A stretch of 64,000 nucleotides of DNA, from NCBI GenBank assembly GCA_963775625.1, contig CAVZJM010000003.1, positions 140,751-204,750 on the forward strand, given 5' to 3'. The notes beneath the pieces were generated by a model, which had not been told where the DNA came from, ran no database searches, and saw nothing but the letters and a program-made list of their open reading frames with translations. Positions 1 to 8,167 of this stretch are shown piece after piece. The position numbers and the translations under genes are program-made. Positions within the stretch are counted from its first letter, which is position 1; each line of letters starts with the position of its first letter. This stretch comes from JAIBJN01 sp963775625. Its GTDB lineage: Bacteria; Actinomycetota; Thermoleophilia; Gaiellales; Gaiellaceae.

Positions 1-764
1 GAGATGACGCCGACGTTGGCGGTCATGTCCTCGCGCGAGCGGGCCTCGTCGCGCAGGGAGAGGACGGCCCGCGCCGCCCCGGCGAGCGCATCGCGGCGAA
101 GCTCCATGGGCGTCGTCCCGGCATGGTTGGCCTCGCCCAGGAAGCGCGCGCGGAAGCCGAGCATGCCGGTGATCGCCGTGACGACGCCGAGGTCGACGCC
201 GGCGCGCTCCAGGACCGGGCCCTGCTCGATGTGGAGCTCGAGATAGGCGCCCACCTCGTCGAGCCTGCGCGCCTCGCCGATCCGGGCGAAGTCGAAGCCG
301 GCCTCGGCCATCGCGTCGGCGACCCCGCGGCGGCCCCAGTCGTCGGGGTCGCAGTCGCCGCAGAACGCCCGGGAGCCGAGCATCCCGGTCTGGAAGCGCG
401 CCCCCTCCTCGTCGTTGAAGGAGGCGACCCAGATCGGCCGCTTCGGCTCGGCGCCCTCGCCCTTCAGGCGGCGGACGACATCCAGTGCCGCCAGGACGCC
501 CAGCGCGCCGTCGTACCGCCCGCCGTTGGGCACGGTGTCGAGGTGGGAGCCGATCAGCACCGCTTTCCCCTCCCCGGCCTGCCAGCGTCCGACGACGTTG
601 CCGGCCGGATCGAGCTCGACCTCGAGCCCCAGCTCGGCGAGGCGCTCGGCGAGCCACGCGTTCGCCGCGGCCAGCTCGGGTGTCCACGCGAAGCGGCTGA
701 CGCCGCCGCGTGGGTCCGCCCCGATCCGCGCAGCGGCCTCGAGATCAGCTGTCAGCGACGGCAC
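1..764 (-). CDS. M20-family amidohydrolase (N-carbamoyl-amino-acid hydrolase / allantoate amidohydrolase type), 3' end outside window
   Basis: Partial gene whose C-terminal part lies beyond the window. The family hydrolyses N-carbamoyl-amino acids, allantoate or ureidoglycolate using two metal ions. The frame starts with GTG at 764 and shows the M20 metal site GSHLDTVPNGGRYDG (His76, Asp78, Asp87), then a NDEEGARF block carrying the catalytic and metal-binding glutamates, and ELHIEQGPVLE. This order is typical of the AmaB/HyuC/AllC branch. It overlaps the end of the upstream DedA gene by about 20 bp, which suggests co-transcription. Which substrate is used cannot be told from this fragment. 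Confidence 0.85.
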   Translation of the reverse strand, partial: MPSLTADLEAAARIGADPRGGVSRFAWTPELAAANAWLAERLAELGLEVELDPAGNVVGRWQAGEGKAVLIGSHLDTVPNGGRYDGALGVLAALDVVRRLKGEGAEPKRPIWVASFNDEEGARFQTGMLGSRAFCGDCDPDDWGRRGVADAMAEAGFDFARIGEARRLDEVGAYLELHIEQGPVLERAGVDLGVVTAITGMLGFRARFLGEANHAGTTPMELRRDALAGAARAVLSLRDEARSREDMTANVGVI

Positions 765-1344
765 GGCGCCTCCGATACCACCGATAGGCCTCGATCACGC
801 CTGCGACCCCGAGGGCGACGGCGAAGGCGAGGAGGAAGCCCCGGAACGGGTTCTCCTCGAAGGTCCGGCCGCCGACGTAGCCGAGCATCGCCGCGTAGGT
901 GGCCCAGACCAGACCCGCGACCACGTCGAAGGCGAAGAAGCGCCGCCACGGCATCTCCAGCATCCCGCAGGAGAGTGTGACGACGATCCGGCCGCCGGGG
1001 ATGAAGCGGCCGATGATGATCAGGTAGCCGCCTCGCTCCTCCACCTGCCGGTGCGCCCAGTCCACCTGTTTCCGACGCTCGCCCTTGAAGAAGCGCTCCA
1101 CGAAGCGGTGGCCGACCGTGCGGCCGATCCAGTAGGAGGCGTTGTCGCCCGCAATCGCCCCGGCGGCGGCGAAGAGGATCACGAGAACCAGGTTCAGGTC
1201 GCCGATCGAGGCGAGGACCCCGGCCAGTATCACCGAGGTCTCGCTGGGCACGAGCGGGATGATCGCGTCGAGCGCGGCGACGACGAAGAGGAAGAGGTAC
1301 GTCCACGGAGATCCCGAGACGTACTCGGTCAGCGACTCGAACAC
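745..1344 (-). CDS. DedA/VTT-domain membrane protein
   Basis: A 199-residue integral membrane protein of the DedA (SNARE-associated, VTT) family, usual size about 200 residues. Family members are linked to membrane homeostasis, and some act as undecaprenyl-phosphate or lipid flippases. Visible features are a hydrophobic N-terminal segment followed by PLVPSETSVILAG, the conserved GDNASYWIGRTVG loop, GRFIPGGRIVV with the conserved arginines, and a C-terminal membrane segment before a basic tail. It starts with GTG at 1344. The 3' end overlaps the M20 gene and the cupin gene lies 12 bp upstream, so an operon is likely. Confidence 0.9.
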   Translation of the reverse strand: MFESLTEYVSGSPWTYLFLFVVAALDAIIPLVPSETSVILAGVLASIGDLNLVLVILFAAAGAIAGDNASYWIGRTVGHRFVERFFKGERRKQVDWAHRQVEERGGYLIIIGRFIPGGRIVVTLSCGMLEMPWRRFFAFDVVAGLVWATYAAMLGYVGGRTFEENPFRGFLLAFAVALGVAGVIEAYRWYRRRRAVADS

Positions 1345-1356
1345 GGCCCCGGAAGG

Positions 1357-1734
1357 CTAGTGCCTGTGCTCGCCCGGGAGGCCGAAGCGGCGCGCGGTGC
1401 CCTCCTCGGAGTCGAACTGGATGAGCACCGCCTCCTCGTCGCCGACGACCCAGGCATCGTGGCCAGGGTCGATGGTGACGACCTGCGGCGCGGTGAAGTC
1501 GAAGGTGCAGCCGTCCTCGTACTCTCCCTGGATGTGGCCGCGGGCGAGGAAGCCGACGTGGGCGTGCATGCAGCGCTCGCTCCGCACCGCCGGGCGCATG
1601 TGCGTCGACCAGCGGAAGCCGGGCGGGTAGATCGCCCGCTTCACGCGTCCGTTCCCGACCCTGACGATCTCGACGATCGCTCCCCCCACCTCGCGGCGGT
1701 CGGCGCCCTCGATCGGCTCCAGCAGCGGATCCAC
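1357..1734 (-). CDS. Small cupin-fold protein
   Basis: A 125-residue single-domain protein with a cupin-like pattern: SERCMHAHVGFLARG corresponds to the first cupin motif, and FDFTAPQVVTIDPGHDAWVVGDE contains the Pro-Gly-His-Asp of the second. Substrate and metal are unknown. Similar short cupins in Actinobacteria are annotated only as cupin-domain proteins. It sits 5 bp downstream of the acetyltransferase gene on the same strand and is probably in the same transcript. Confidence 0.7.
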   Translation of the reverse strand: MDPLLEPIEGADRREVGGAIVEIVRVGNGRVKRAIYPPGFRWSTHMRPAVRSERCMHAHVGFLARGHIQGEYEDGCTFDFTAPQVVTIDPGHDAWVVGDEEAVLIQFDSEEGTARRFGLPGEHRH

Positions 1735-1739
1735 GGCGC

Positions 1740-2669
1740 CTATCGTAGATCCTCCAGCAGGTACTGGGTCCCGGTCGCGACCTGGCGGTAACCGAGGCTC
1801 TCGTTCAGCCCGAACATCGCGGCGTTTTCATCGTCGGTCGTCGTCACGATCGCGGCGAAGCCGTTCTCCCGCGCCCAGGCGATCGTGGCCAGCTTGGCGA
1901 GGCGCGCGAGCCCCCGCCGGCGCTGGTCCGCCCGCGTGCCTGTCATCTCGTTCATTGCCAGGCGCGAGCCCGGATCGACGTGAAGCAACGTGTAGGCGAC
2001 CGGCTCGTCGCCCGCCAGCACGACGAAGCTGCCCGCACGAGTGAGCTGCGGATGCCCCAGCGTCTCCTCGATCCAGTCGTCGTAGCGGAAGTCGTCCTCG
2101 GCGTGAGTCGCGGGCACGTCTACGAGGGACGCGGCGTCCAGCGCGTGGAGCTGCTCCGTCCGGTGAGCGACCGACGAGAGGGCGACGACGGAGTACCCTT
2201 CGGCTTCCTTCGCGGCCCGCAGACGAGCGTAGGCCGTGAGGTCGGCAGCGGGCAGATCGAGCCGGAGCATCCGCATGGCGCGCGTGGGACGGAACCGCCT
2301 GGCGGCGAGAAAGCGTGCTCCGGGGTCGTCACTCGCCCACGCCTCGAGCGACGTCGCGCCGACCGCTCGCAGATGCTCCAGCCCGGCGTCGTAGAGCTCG
2401 GCCCCGAGCCCGCCGCGGCGGACCGTCGGTCGGACGAACGTCCGGAGCTCGGCCGTTCCCTCGACGCTCGTCGCCCACTTGAGCCGTGCCCAGGACCAGC
2501 CCACGACCTGCTCGTCGGCCAGCGCGACCCAGCAGCGTGCCCGCGCCCGCTCGGGCTGGCTGGCGACCCAGTGACGGACGCCCGCTCGCGTCAGCACGTG
2601 TGGGGTGACATCCTCGTCGAGGAGCGCCGCGACCGCCTCGGCATCCTCGTCGACGAACGGCCGGATCAC
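1740..2669 (-). CDS. Tandem GNAT-type acetyltransferase
   Basis: A 309-residue protein containing two GNAT folds. The first half has the acetyl-CoA signature VRPTVRRGGLGAELYDAG (around residues 80-100). The second has TRADQRRRGLARLAKLATI (around 245-263), followed by a NESLGYRQV end as in GNAT enzymes. Two-domain GNATs of this size include mycothiol synthase-like and aminoglycoside-type enzymes, but no specific substrate can be assigned. The GTG start at 2669 is chosen because it overlaps the stop of the upstream flavoprotein gene (GTGA) and begins right at the first beta strand. A longer open frame upstream lies across the flavoprotein and is not coding. Confidence 0.8.
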   Translation of the reverse strand: MIRPFVDEDAEAVAALLDEDVTPHVLTRAGVRHWVASQPERARARCWVALADEQVVGWSWARLKWATSVEGTAELRTFVRPTVRRGGLGAELYDAGLEHLRAVGATSLEAWASDDPGARFLAARRFRPTRAMRMLRLDLPAADLTAYARLRAAKEAEGYSVVALSSVAHRTEQLHALDAASLVDVPATHAEDDFRYDDWIEETLGHPQLTRAGSFVVLAGDEPVAYTLLHVDPGSRLAMNEMTGTRADQRRRGLARLAKLATIAWARENGFAAIVTTTDDENAAMFGLNESLGYRQVATGTQYLLEDLR

Positions 2670-3709
2670 GAGAGCCGCTCCGCGGCGAACGGGCCCGGGT
2701 CGCCCTCCGCGAGCCGTCGCGCGATCCCCGGCCCCGTGATCATCCCGATCGAGGAGAGGCCCCCGATCACCTCGAGCCCGTCGATGCCGCCGACCTGCCC
2801 GACGACCGGCAGCCCGTCCGGGGTCATCGCCCGCCGGCCCGACCACGAGGCGACGACGGGCACGCCGGCGAGATGCGGCGCCACGCGGACGGCGCGCTCC
2901 GCCAGCCGCCGAACGGTCTCCGGGCCTTCGGGCTCCTCCATGAGCGAGCGGCCGAGCGACGTCCCGATCAGGCAGTGCCCGGCCGGCCGGCCGCCCAGGA
3001 GGAGCGAGACCAGGCCCGGCTCCTCCGTCGCTCCCGCGGCGACCTCGGCCAGCGTCGGGTCGGCGAGCAGCGGGCCCATCTCCTCCTGCTCGGGCCAGGC
3101 AGCCTGCTCGATCGCGTACGGGGGCGGCGGATCGACCCTGCCCGTCTCGAGGAGCCAGCCGCGCGAGGACGAGACCGGCATGTCGGCGCCCGCGGTGCGG
3201 AGGAGGAAGCGCAGGCGCGCCCCGGTGGCCACGACAACGCGCTCGCAGCTGACCACTCCGTCGTCTGTCGCCACTCCGTCGACCCGGCCGCCGGTGACGA
3301 GAATCCGCTTGGCCTCGCAGCCGAGCGCGAAGCGGGCGCCGGCGCGGCGGGCCGACTCGGCCGCGGCCGCCGTCGCGCCCATGGCGTCGAGCGTCACGCC
3401 GCCCTCGACGACGAAGCCGCCGGCGAGGTCGTCGGCGAGCCAGGGGTCCTCCCGGAGATCGACCTCCCGACCGCCGACTGCGTCGGCGTAGGCGCGGGCG
3501 TCCGGGAGCTCCGCGTCTTCGACGGCGAGCAGCAGCATGGGCCACTCCCGCACGTCGAGCGGGACCGGCCCCTCGGCCTCGAGCTCCCGGTACCAGCGGA
3601 TCGCCTCGTCTAGCAGCTCGTCGATCCAGGCCGCCGGCTGCCGGAAGAGGAAGCCGCCGTTCCGCCCGGAGGCGCCGGCGCCGATTCCGCCCCGGTCGAC
3701 CACGAGCAC
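2666..3709 (-). CDS. FAD-dependent oxidoreductase of the DAO (D-amino acid oxidase/glycine oxidase) family, 5' end disturbed
   Basis: Member of the DAO flavoprotein family, which oxidises amines or amino acids. From 3709 downward the protein shows the end of the FAD-binding beta-alpha-beta unit (VLVVDRGGIGAGASGRNGG), a middle substrate domain, and the C-terminal FAD motif GLEVIGGLSSIGMITGPGIA. The glycine-rich start of the Rossmann fold (DTVVVGAGIAGCAAARFL) is encoded just upstream, about 3720-3783, in the same frame. No ATG, GTG or TTG exists in that frame before the preceding stop, so the true start is either non-canonical or lost through an indel. Coordinates use the first standard start. 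The gene overlaps the acetyltransferase gene by 4 bp, suggesting a functional pair. Confidence 0.75.
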   Translation of the reverse strand: MLVVDRGGIGAGASGRNGGFLFRQPAAWIDELLDEAIRWYRELEAEGPVPLDVREWPMLLLAVEDAELPDARAYADAVGGREVDLREDPWLADDLAGGFVVEGGVTLDAMGATAAAAESARRAGARFALGCEAKRILVTGGRVDGVATDDGVVSCERVVVATGARLRFLLRTAGADMPVSSSRGWLLETGRVDPPPPYAIEQAAWPEQEEMGPLLADPTLAEVAAGATEEPGLVSLLLGGRPAGHCLIGTSLGRSLMEEPEGPETVRRLAERAVRVAPHLAGVPVVASWSGRRAMTPDGLPVVGQVGGIDGLEVIGGLSSIGMITGPGIARRLAEGDPGPFAAERLS

Positions 3710-3789
3710 GGTCTGCCCCGCGGCCGCGAGGAACCGCGCCGCCGCGCAGCCGGCAATGCCGGCTCCGACGACGACGGTGTCCGCTCGGC

Positions 3790-4008
3790 CTAGCCCCCGG
3801 TCGACTCCGCGCCTCCGGTGCGCCGTCTGCGCCAGAAGACGAGCCCGCCGATCGTCGCGCCTGCGGCCGCAACCGCGGCTGCGATGCCGCCGACGAGCTT
3901 CTTGCGCTTGGCGGCCTCGGCCTGCTGCTGGCGCAGCTTTCGCCTCGCCAGCGGCTTGCCGAGCGTGTAGACGCCGTAGCCGATCATTGCCTTCCGCTTG
4001 CTGAGCAT
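3790..4008 (-). CDS. Small basic protein with one membrane segment, function unknown
   Basis: A 72-residue protein that I do not recognise. It has a basic N-terminal half rich in Lys, Arg and Gln (RRKLRQQQAEAAKRKK), a single Ala/Gly-rich membrane helix (residues about 38-59, LVGGIAAAVAAAGATIGGLV), then WRRRR and a short polar tail. The charge pattern suggests a small membrane-anchored protein. It starts with ATG at 4008, 13 bp downstream of the stop of lpdA on the same strand, and so may be its last co-transcribed gene. Confidence 0.65.
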   Translation of the reverse strand: MLSKRKAMIGYGVYTLGKPLARRKLRQQQAEAAKRKKLVGGIAAAVAAAGATIGGLVFWRRRRTGGAESTGG

Positions 4009-4021
4009 GGCCGTCCTTTCC

Positions 4022-5425
4022 TTAGGCCTTGGCGGTTGCGCGCTTCCGGTTGGGGAGGTGGATGGCGCGGCCGAGCGCGAGGAGCCCCGCTTCCTTCACC
4101 GCCTCCGACAGGGTTGGATGTGCAGTCATCCCGTCCGCCACGGTCTCGACGGTCGCCTCGGCGTCGAGCGCCACGACGCCCGCCTCGATGAGATCGGTGA
4201 CGTGCGGCCCGACCATGACGATCCCGAGCAGCTCGCCGTAGCGGGCCTCGTGGATCGACTTCACCCAGCCGACGGTCTCGTTCTGCATCATCGCCCGCCC
4301 GTTCACCGAGAACGGAAACGTTCCGACGAGGACGTCGTCACCGTGCTGCTCGCGCGCTTCGCGCTCGGTGAGGCCGACGCCGGCGATCTCCGGATCGGTG
4401 TAGATAGGGCGCGGCACGCCGCGGTTGTCGACGACCGCGTCGTGGCCCGTCGCGTTTTCCGCCGCCACCTCGCCCTCGCGGAACGCGGTGTGGGCGAGCT
4501 GCCAGTAGCCGGCGCAGTCGCCGACGGCGTAGATGTGCGAAACGGTGGTGCGCCGGCGCTCGTCGGCCGCGATGCCCGAGCGCGGGTCGAGCTCGACGCC
4601 TACCGCCTCCAGGCCCAGGTCCTGAGTGACCGGGCCGCGCCCAGTGGCGACCAGCATGAGGTCGCAGTCCACGGTCTGGCCGGCGAAATGGACGGTGAGG
4701 CCGCCGGCCGACTCCTCGATCCGGTCGCACTGGGAGTCGAGGTGGACGGCGATTCCACGCTTCTTGAACTGCTTCAGGAGCTCCTTCGCCGCGTCCTCGT
4801 CCTCCTGCGGGATCAAGGTCGGGAGCATCTCGACGATCGTCACCTCGCTCCCGAACCGCTGCAGGACGGACGCGAACTCGCAGCCGATGATCCCGCCCCC
4901 GAGGATCACGATCCGCCTCGGCACCGCGGTCTGGGCGAGCAGCCCGGTCGAGTCCACGCAGCGCGGAGAGTCGATGCCGTCGATCGGCGGTCGCAACGCG
5001 TACGAGCCGGTGGCCACGATCGCGCTCTTGAAGCTGACGTCCTCCCCGCCCTCGACCGCGATCGTGTTCGCGTCCTTGAAGCGGCCGCTTCCGCGCACCC
5101 ACTCGACGCCGTTCGCCTTGAAGAGCGTTGCGACGCCGCCGGTCAGCTGGTCGACGATCCTGTCCTTCCAGACGTTCGCCGCTGCGAAGTCGAGCTCCGG
5201 AGGACCAACGGTCACGCCGAGCTTCGGGAAGGTCTCCTCGGCCTCCTTCAGCGCGAAGGCCGTCTGCACCCAGGCCTTGGTCGGGATGCAGCCGACGCGG
5301 AGGCACGTTCCTCCGAGCCGTTCCTCCTTCTCGACGCAGACGGTGGTCGCCCCGAGCTGCGCGGCCCGGATCGCCGCCGTGTACCCGCCCGGGCCGCCGC
5401 CGAGGACGGCGACGTCACATTCCAT
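4022..5425 (-). CDS. lpdA: Dihydrolipoyl dehydrogenase (E3)
   Basis: A 467-residue flavoprotein that re-oxidises the dihydrolipoyl group of 2-oxoacid dehydrogenase complexes with NAD+. It begins with the FAD-binding GGGPGGYTAAIRAAQLG and has the redox-active pair in GGTCLRVGCIPTK, the NAD-binding GGGIIGCEFASVLQRFG, a second FAD motif IYAVGDCAG, and the C-terminal catalytic HPTLSEAVKEA. Length is normal for the family. It lies downstream of the E1/E2 genes on the same strand but behind a terminator-like hairpin, so it is probably its own unit. It likely supplies E3 to the neighbouring complex and perhaps to the glycine cleavage system. Confidence 0.95.
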   Translation of the reverse strand: MECDVAVLGGGPGGYTAAIRAAQLGATTVCVEKEERLGGTCLRVGCIPTKAWVQTAFALKEAEETFPKLGVTVGPPELDFAAANVWKDRIVDQLTGGVATLFKANGVEWVRGSGRFKDANTIAVEGGEDVSFKSAIVATGSYALRPPIDGIDSPRCVDSTGLLAQTAVPRRIVILGGGIIGCEFASVLQRFGSEVTIVEMLPTLIPQEDEDAAKELLKQFKKRGIAVHLDSQCDRIEESAGGLTVHFAGQTVDCDLMLVATGRGPVTQDLGLEAVGVELDPRSGIAADERRRTTVSHIYAVGDCAGYWQLAHTAFREGEVAAENATGHDAVVDNRGVPRPIYTDPEIAGVGLTEREAREQHGDDVLVGTFPFSVNGRAMMQNETVGWVKSIHEARYGELLGIVMVGPHVTDLIEAGVVALDAEATVETVADGMTAHPTLSEAVKEAGLLALGRAIHLPNRKRATAKA

Positions 5426-5504
5426 GCTCTGGCCCTTTCCGTCGGTTCGCGTTCCTAACCGCGATCCTATCCGGGGAGGGGCACTTGCCGAGAGCTTAAA
5501 ACGG

Positions 5505-5528
5505 GAGGGCGGCCCCTGTGCCGCCCTC
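5505..5528 (-). terminator. Rho-independent terminator-like hairpin
   Basis: GAGGGCGGC (5505-5513) pairs perfectly with GCCGCCCTC (5520-5528) over a 6-nt loop. On the minus strand the stem is followed closely by a short run of T (CCGTTTTAAG). This fits a terminator for the operon that ends with the VOC gene at 5648. Confidence 0.6.
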
Positions 5529-5647
5529 GCCGTGAACCCGGGGTTGAATCCGGTTTCGCAGCAGGTAACGACTGCAGGGCTCTCGCGGGCGATCCCTCGA
5601 AAGGGTGGCGCCCCCCGCAGCCGAGTCTCAGGGGGCCGAGAGCTCGC

Positions 5648-5974
5648 CTACAGATCCTGCGAGAGCTGGAGGCGGTTGCCGTCGGGGTCGTAGACGTCGA
5701 GCAGGCGGATCGTTCCCGGAATCTCCACCACCGTGCCGACTTCGACGCCGGCCGCGCGCAGGCGCTCCGCCTCGGCCTTGACGTCGCCGACGTCCAGCGT
5801 CAGCACGGCCTCCCCCTCCTCGGGGTCACCCTCGGCGATGGCAACCTCCACGGTTCCCCGCGTGAGCCGCGCCCAGCGGTCCTCCTCGTCGACGTAGGCC
5901 TCGTCGAACCCCAGCGTCCGGCAGTAGAACGTCCGGGCCGCGTCGAGATCCTTGACCCGGTACCAGATGCTCAT
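5648..5974 (-). CDS. VOC (glyoxalase/bleomycin-resistance) superfamily protein
   Basis: A 108-residue single-domain vicinal-oxygen-chelate protein. It shows the typical opening (IWYRVKDLDAARTFYCRTLGF), a central EEDRWARLTRGTVEVAIAEG, and the closing strand RLLDVYDPDGNRLQL, whose metal-ligand position is usually Glu or Asp. The reaction cannot be assigned; family members include glyoxalases, dioxygenases and drug-binding proteins. Its ATG overlaps the stop of the E2 gene (ATGA), so it is translated with the dehydrogenase operon and may act on a by-product of that pathway. Confidence 0.8.
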   Translation of the reverse strand: MSIWYRVKDLDAARTFYCRTLGFDEAYVDEEDRWARLTRGTVEVAIAEGDPEEGEAVLTLDVGDVKAEAERLRAAGVEVGTVVEIPGTIRLLDVYDPDGNRLQLSQDL

Positions 5975-7175
5975 AGAGCCAGGCCGGGCTCCTCGAGGAA
6001 CTGCTTGACGGTGCGAAGGAAGTCCGATGCGGTCGCGCCGTCGACCGTGCGGTGGTCGCAGGTGAGGGTCATCTCCAGCACCGGCCTGGCGACAACCTCC
6101 CCCTCGCGGACGACGGCGCGCTCCTCGATCGCGCCGACGGCCAGGATCGCCGCCTGGGGCGGGTTCAGCACCGCGACGAAGCGCTCGACGCCGTACATGC
6201 CGAGGTTGGAGATCGTGAAGGTGCCGCCCTCGAGATCCTCCTGGCGGAGCTTCCCCTCCCGTGTGCGCGCCACCAGGTCGGCGCGCTCGTCGGCGAGCTG
6301 GGGGATCGTCTTCGTCTCGCAGCTCCTCTGGACGGGGACGAGGAGCCCGTTCGGGACGGCGACCGCGATGCCGACGTTCGCGGTCGGGATCAGGCGCACC
6401 TCCTCGCCGGCAAAGAGCGCGTTCACGGCCCGGTGGCGCATCAGCGCGACCGCGCTGACCTTCGTGAGGATGTCCGAGTACGTCGGCTTCGCATCCCCCT
6501 CGCCCATGCGCGCGACGAGGCCCTCCCTGAGCCTGATCGCCGCGCTCATGTCGGCCGTCATCGTGATCTGGAAGGCGGGCGCCTGCCAGGCCTCCGTCAT
6601 CCGGCGCGCGATCGTCTTGCGCATCCCGGTGAGGGGGATCACCTCGATCTCGCCTTCCGGCAGCGGCACGGCCGCCGGAGCGGCCTCGGGCGCAACCTTT
6701 TCCGCCCGCTCGACGTCCTCGGCGACGATCCGGCCTTCGGGGCCCGTGCCGTGGAGCGAGGCGAGATCGATGCCGCGCTCGCGCGCGATCCGCCGGGCCA
6801 GCGGGGACGCCTTCACGCGGCCTCCGTTCTGGGCCCGGGGCACCGGCACCGGCTCCGCCTCGGGCTCGTGCTCGGGCGGCTCCGCGGCGGTCGCGGGCAC
6901 GGGCTCGGCCTCCGGCTCCGCGTCCGGCACCTCCTCGCCGGGCTCGCCGATGACGGCGATCGCCTTCCCGACCTCGATCTCCTCTCCCTCCCCGGCGAGG
7001 ATCCGGAGCAGGGTGCCGGAGGCCTCGGCCTCGACCTCCTGCGTCACCTTCTCCGTGTCGAGCTCGTAGAGCGGCTCGCCCTTCTCGACGGGTCCCCCTC
7101 GGCCTTGAGCCAGCGCACGATCGTCCCGGACTCCATGCCCTGGCCGAGCCGCGGGAGCATGACCTGGCTGGGCAC
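5971..7175 (-). CDS. Dihydrolipoamide acyltransferase (E2 of a 2-oxoacid dehydrogenase complex), frameshifted in lipoyl domain
   Basis: E2 core enzyme that transfers acyl groups from lipoate to CoA. Reading across the shift: a lipoyl domain starting at GTG 7175 (MLPRLGQGMESGTIVRWLKAEG ... VTQEVEAEASGT), a Pro/Glu-rich linker, a peripheral subunit-binding domain (KASPLARRIARERGIDLASL) and the catalytic domain ending in CDHRTVDGATASDFL with the active-site His and Asp. The frame changes near 7090, where one base appears to be missing between GAC-CC and GTCGAG; both sides match the family without a gap. A single-base error in the sequence is more likely than loss of function. The lipoyl-lysine region (DTEK) is encoded right at the junction. 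The start lies 11 bp after E1beta. Confidence 0.85.
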
Positions 7176-7186
7176 TAGAGAGGCAC

Positions 7187-8167
7187 CTACTCCTTGCCGA
7201 CCGTCCGCTTGACGGCCGCGAGCACGTCCTCGGCGTGCGGGATGACGTACTGCTCCATGACCGGCGCGAACGGAACCGGCGTGAAGGTGGCGCCGACGCG
7301 CTCGATCGGCGCGTCGAGGTAGTCGAAGGCGCCGTGCTGGACGACGGCCGCGATCTCCGCGCCGAAGCCCATGCGGACGATCGCTTCGTGGGCGACCACG
7401 CAGCGCGTCGTCTTCTTCACCGAGCCGACGATGGCCTCTTCGTCGAGCGGGATGAGCGTGCGCGGGTCGACGACCTCGACCGAGATCCCTTCGGCCTCGG
7501 CTTCCTCCGCGGCCGTGAGCGCGTCGTGCACGAGCCTGCCGGTGGCGACCACGGTGACGTCCTCGCCCTCGCGGTGCACCCGGGCCTTGCCGATCTCGAT
7601 GCCCTCGATCTCGTCCGGGACCTCTCCCTTGAGGTTGTAGAGCGTCCGGTGCTCGAAGAAGACGACCGGGTTGTCGTCGTAGATCGAGCTCCAGAGAAGC
7701 CCGCGCGCGTCCACGGGCGTCGAGGCGAAAACCACCTTGATCCCGGGCACGTGGACGAACCACGCCTCAAGCTGCTGCGCGTGCTGGGCGCCCGGTGACC
7801 AGCCGGCGCCGCCCTGGGTTCGGAGCGTCAACGGCACCTTGATCTGCCCGCCCGACATGTAGCGGTGCTTCGCGGCCTGCTGGACGAGCTGCTCCATCGC
7901 CAGCGTCATGAAGTCCTGGTACATGATCTCGACGATCGGGCGCATGCCGGAGACGGCCGCCCCGATGCCGGCGCCGACGATGGCCATCTCGGAGATCGGG
8001 GTGTTGCGCACCCGGTCGGGCCCGAACTCGTCGAGCATGCCCTGCGTGACGCCCATCGATCCACCCATCTCGGCGATGTCCTCGCCCATGACGAAGACGT
8101 CCTCGTCGCGGCGCATCGCCTCGCTCATCGCGTCGCGGACCGCCTCGCGGTAGGTCAGCTCAGGCAT
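7187..8167 (-). CDS. 2-oxoacid dehydrogenase E1 component, beta subunit
   Basis: About 326 residues. Transketolase-like beta subunit of pyruvate or branched-chain 2-oxoacid dehydrogenase, which together with E1alpha decarboxylates the oxoacid using thiamine diphosphate. Visible are MPELTYREAVRDAMSEAMRRD, VFVMGEDIAEMGGSMGVT (with the ThDP-contacting glutamate), NTPISEMAIVGAGIGAA, and the central PLTLRTQGGAGWSPGAQHAQ typical of the PdhB/AcoB group. I chose the ATG at 8167 because it overlaps the E1alpha stop by 8 bp and begins with the conserved N-terminus; a longer reading from 8185 adds a few non-conserved residues. Sequence alone does not separate pyruvate from acetoin or branched-chain specificity. 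Confidence 0.93.
   Translation of the reverse strand: MPELTYREAVRDAMSEAMRRDEDVFVMGEDIAEMGGSMGVTQGMLDEFGPDRVRNTPISEMAIVGAGIGAAVSGMRPIVEIMYQDFMTLAMEQLVQQAAKHRYMSGGQIKVPLTLRTQGGAGWSPGAQHAQQLEAWFVHVPGIKVVFASTPVDARGLLWSSIYDDNPVVFFEHRTLYNLKGEVPDEIEGIEIGKARVHREGEDVTVVATGRLVHDALTAAEEAEAEGISVEVVDPRTLIPLDEEAIVGSVKKTTRCVVAHEAIVRMGFGAEIAAVVQHGAFDYLDAPIERVGATFTPVPFAPVMEQYVIPHAEDVLAAVKRTVGKE

Noticed and set aside
1740..3872. A 710-codon minus-strand frame covering both acetyltransferase and flavoprotein
   Set aside because: Only the last 309 codons are a real protein; the first part is an Arg-rich frame across the flavoprotein gene. Not a fusion.
5531..5600. A tRNA T-loop-like string (GGTTGAATCC) in the plus strand
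   Set aside because: No acceptor, D or anticodon stem could be built around it.
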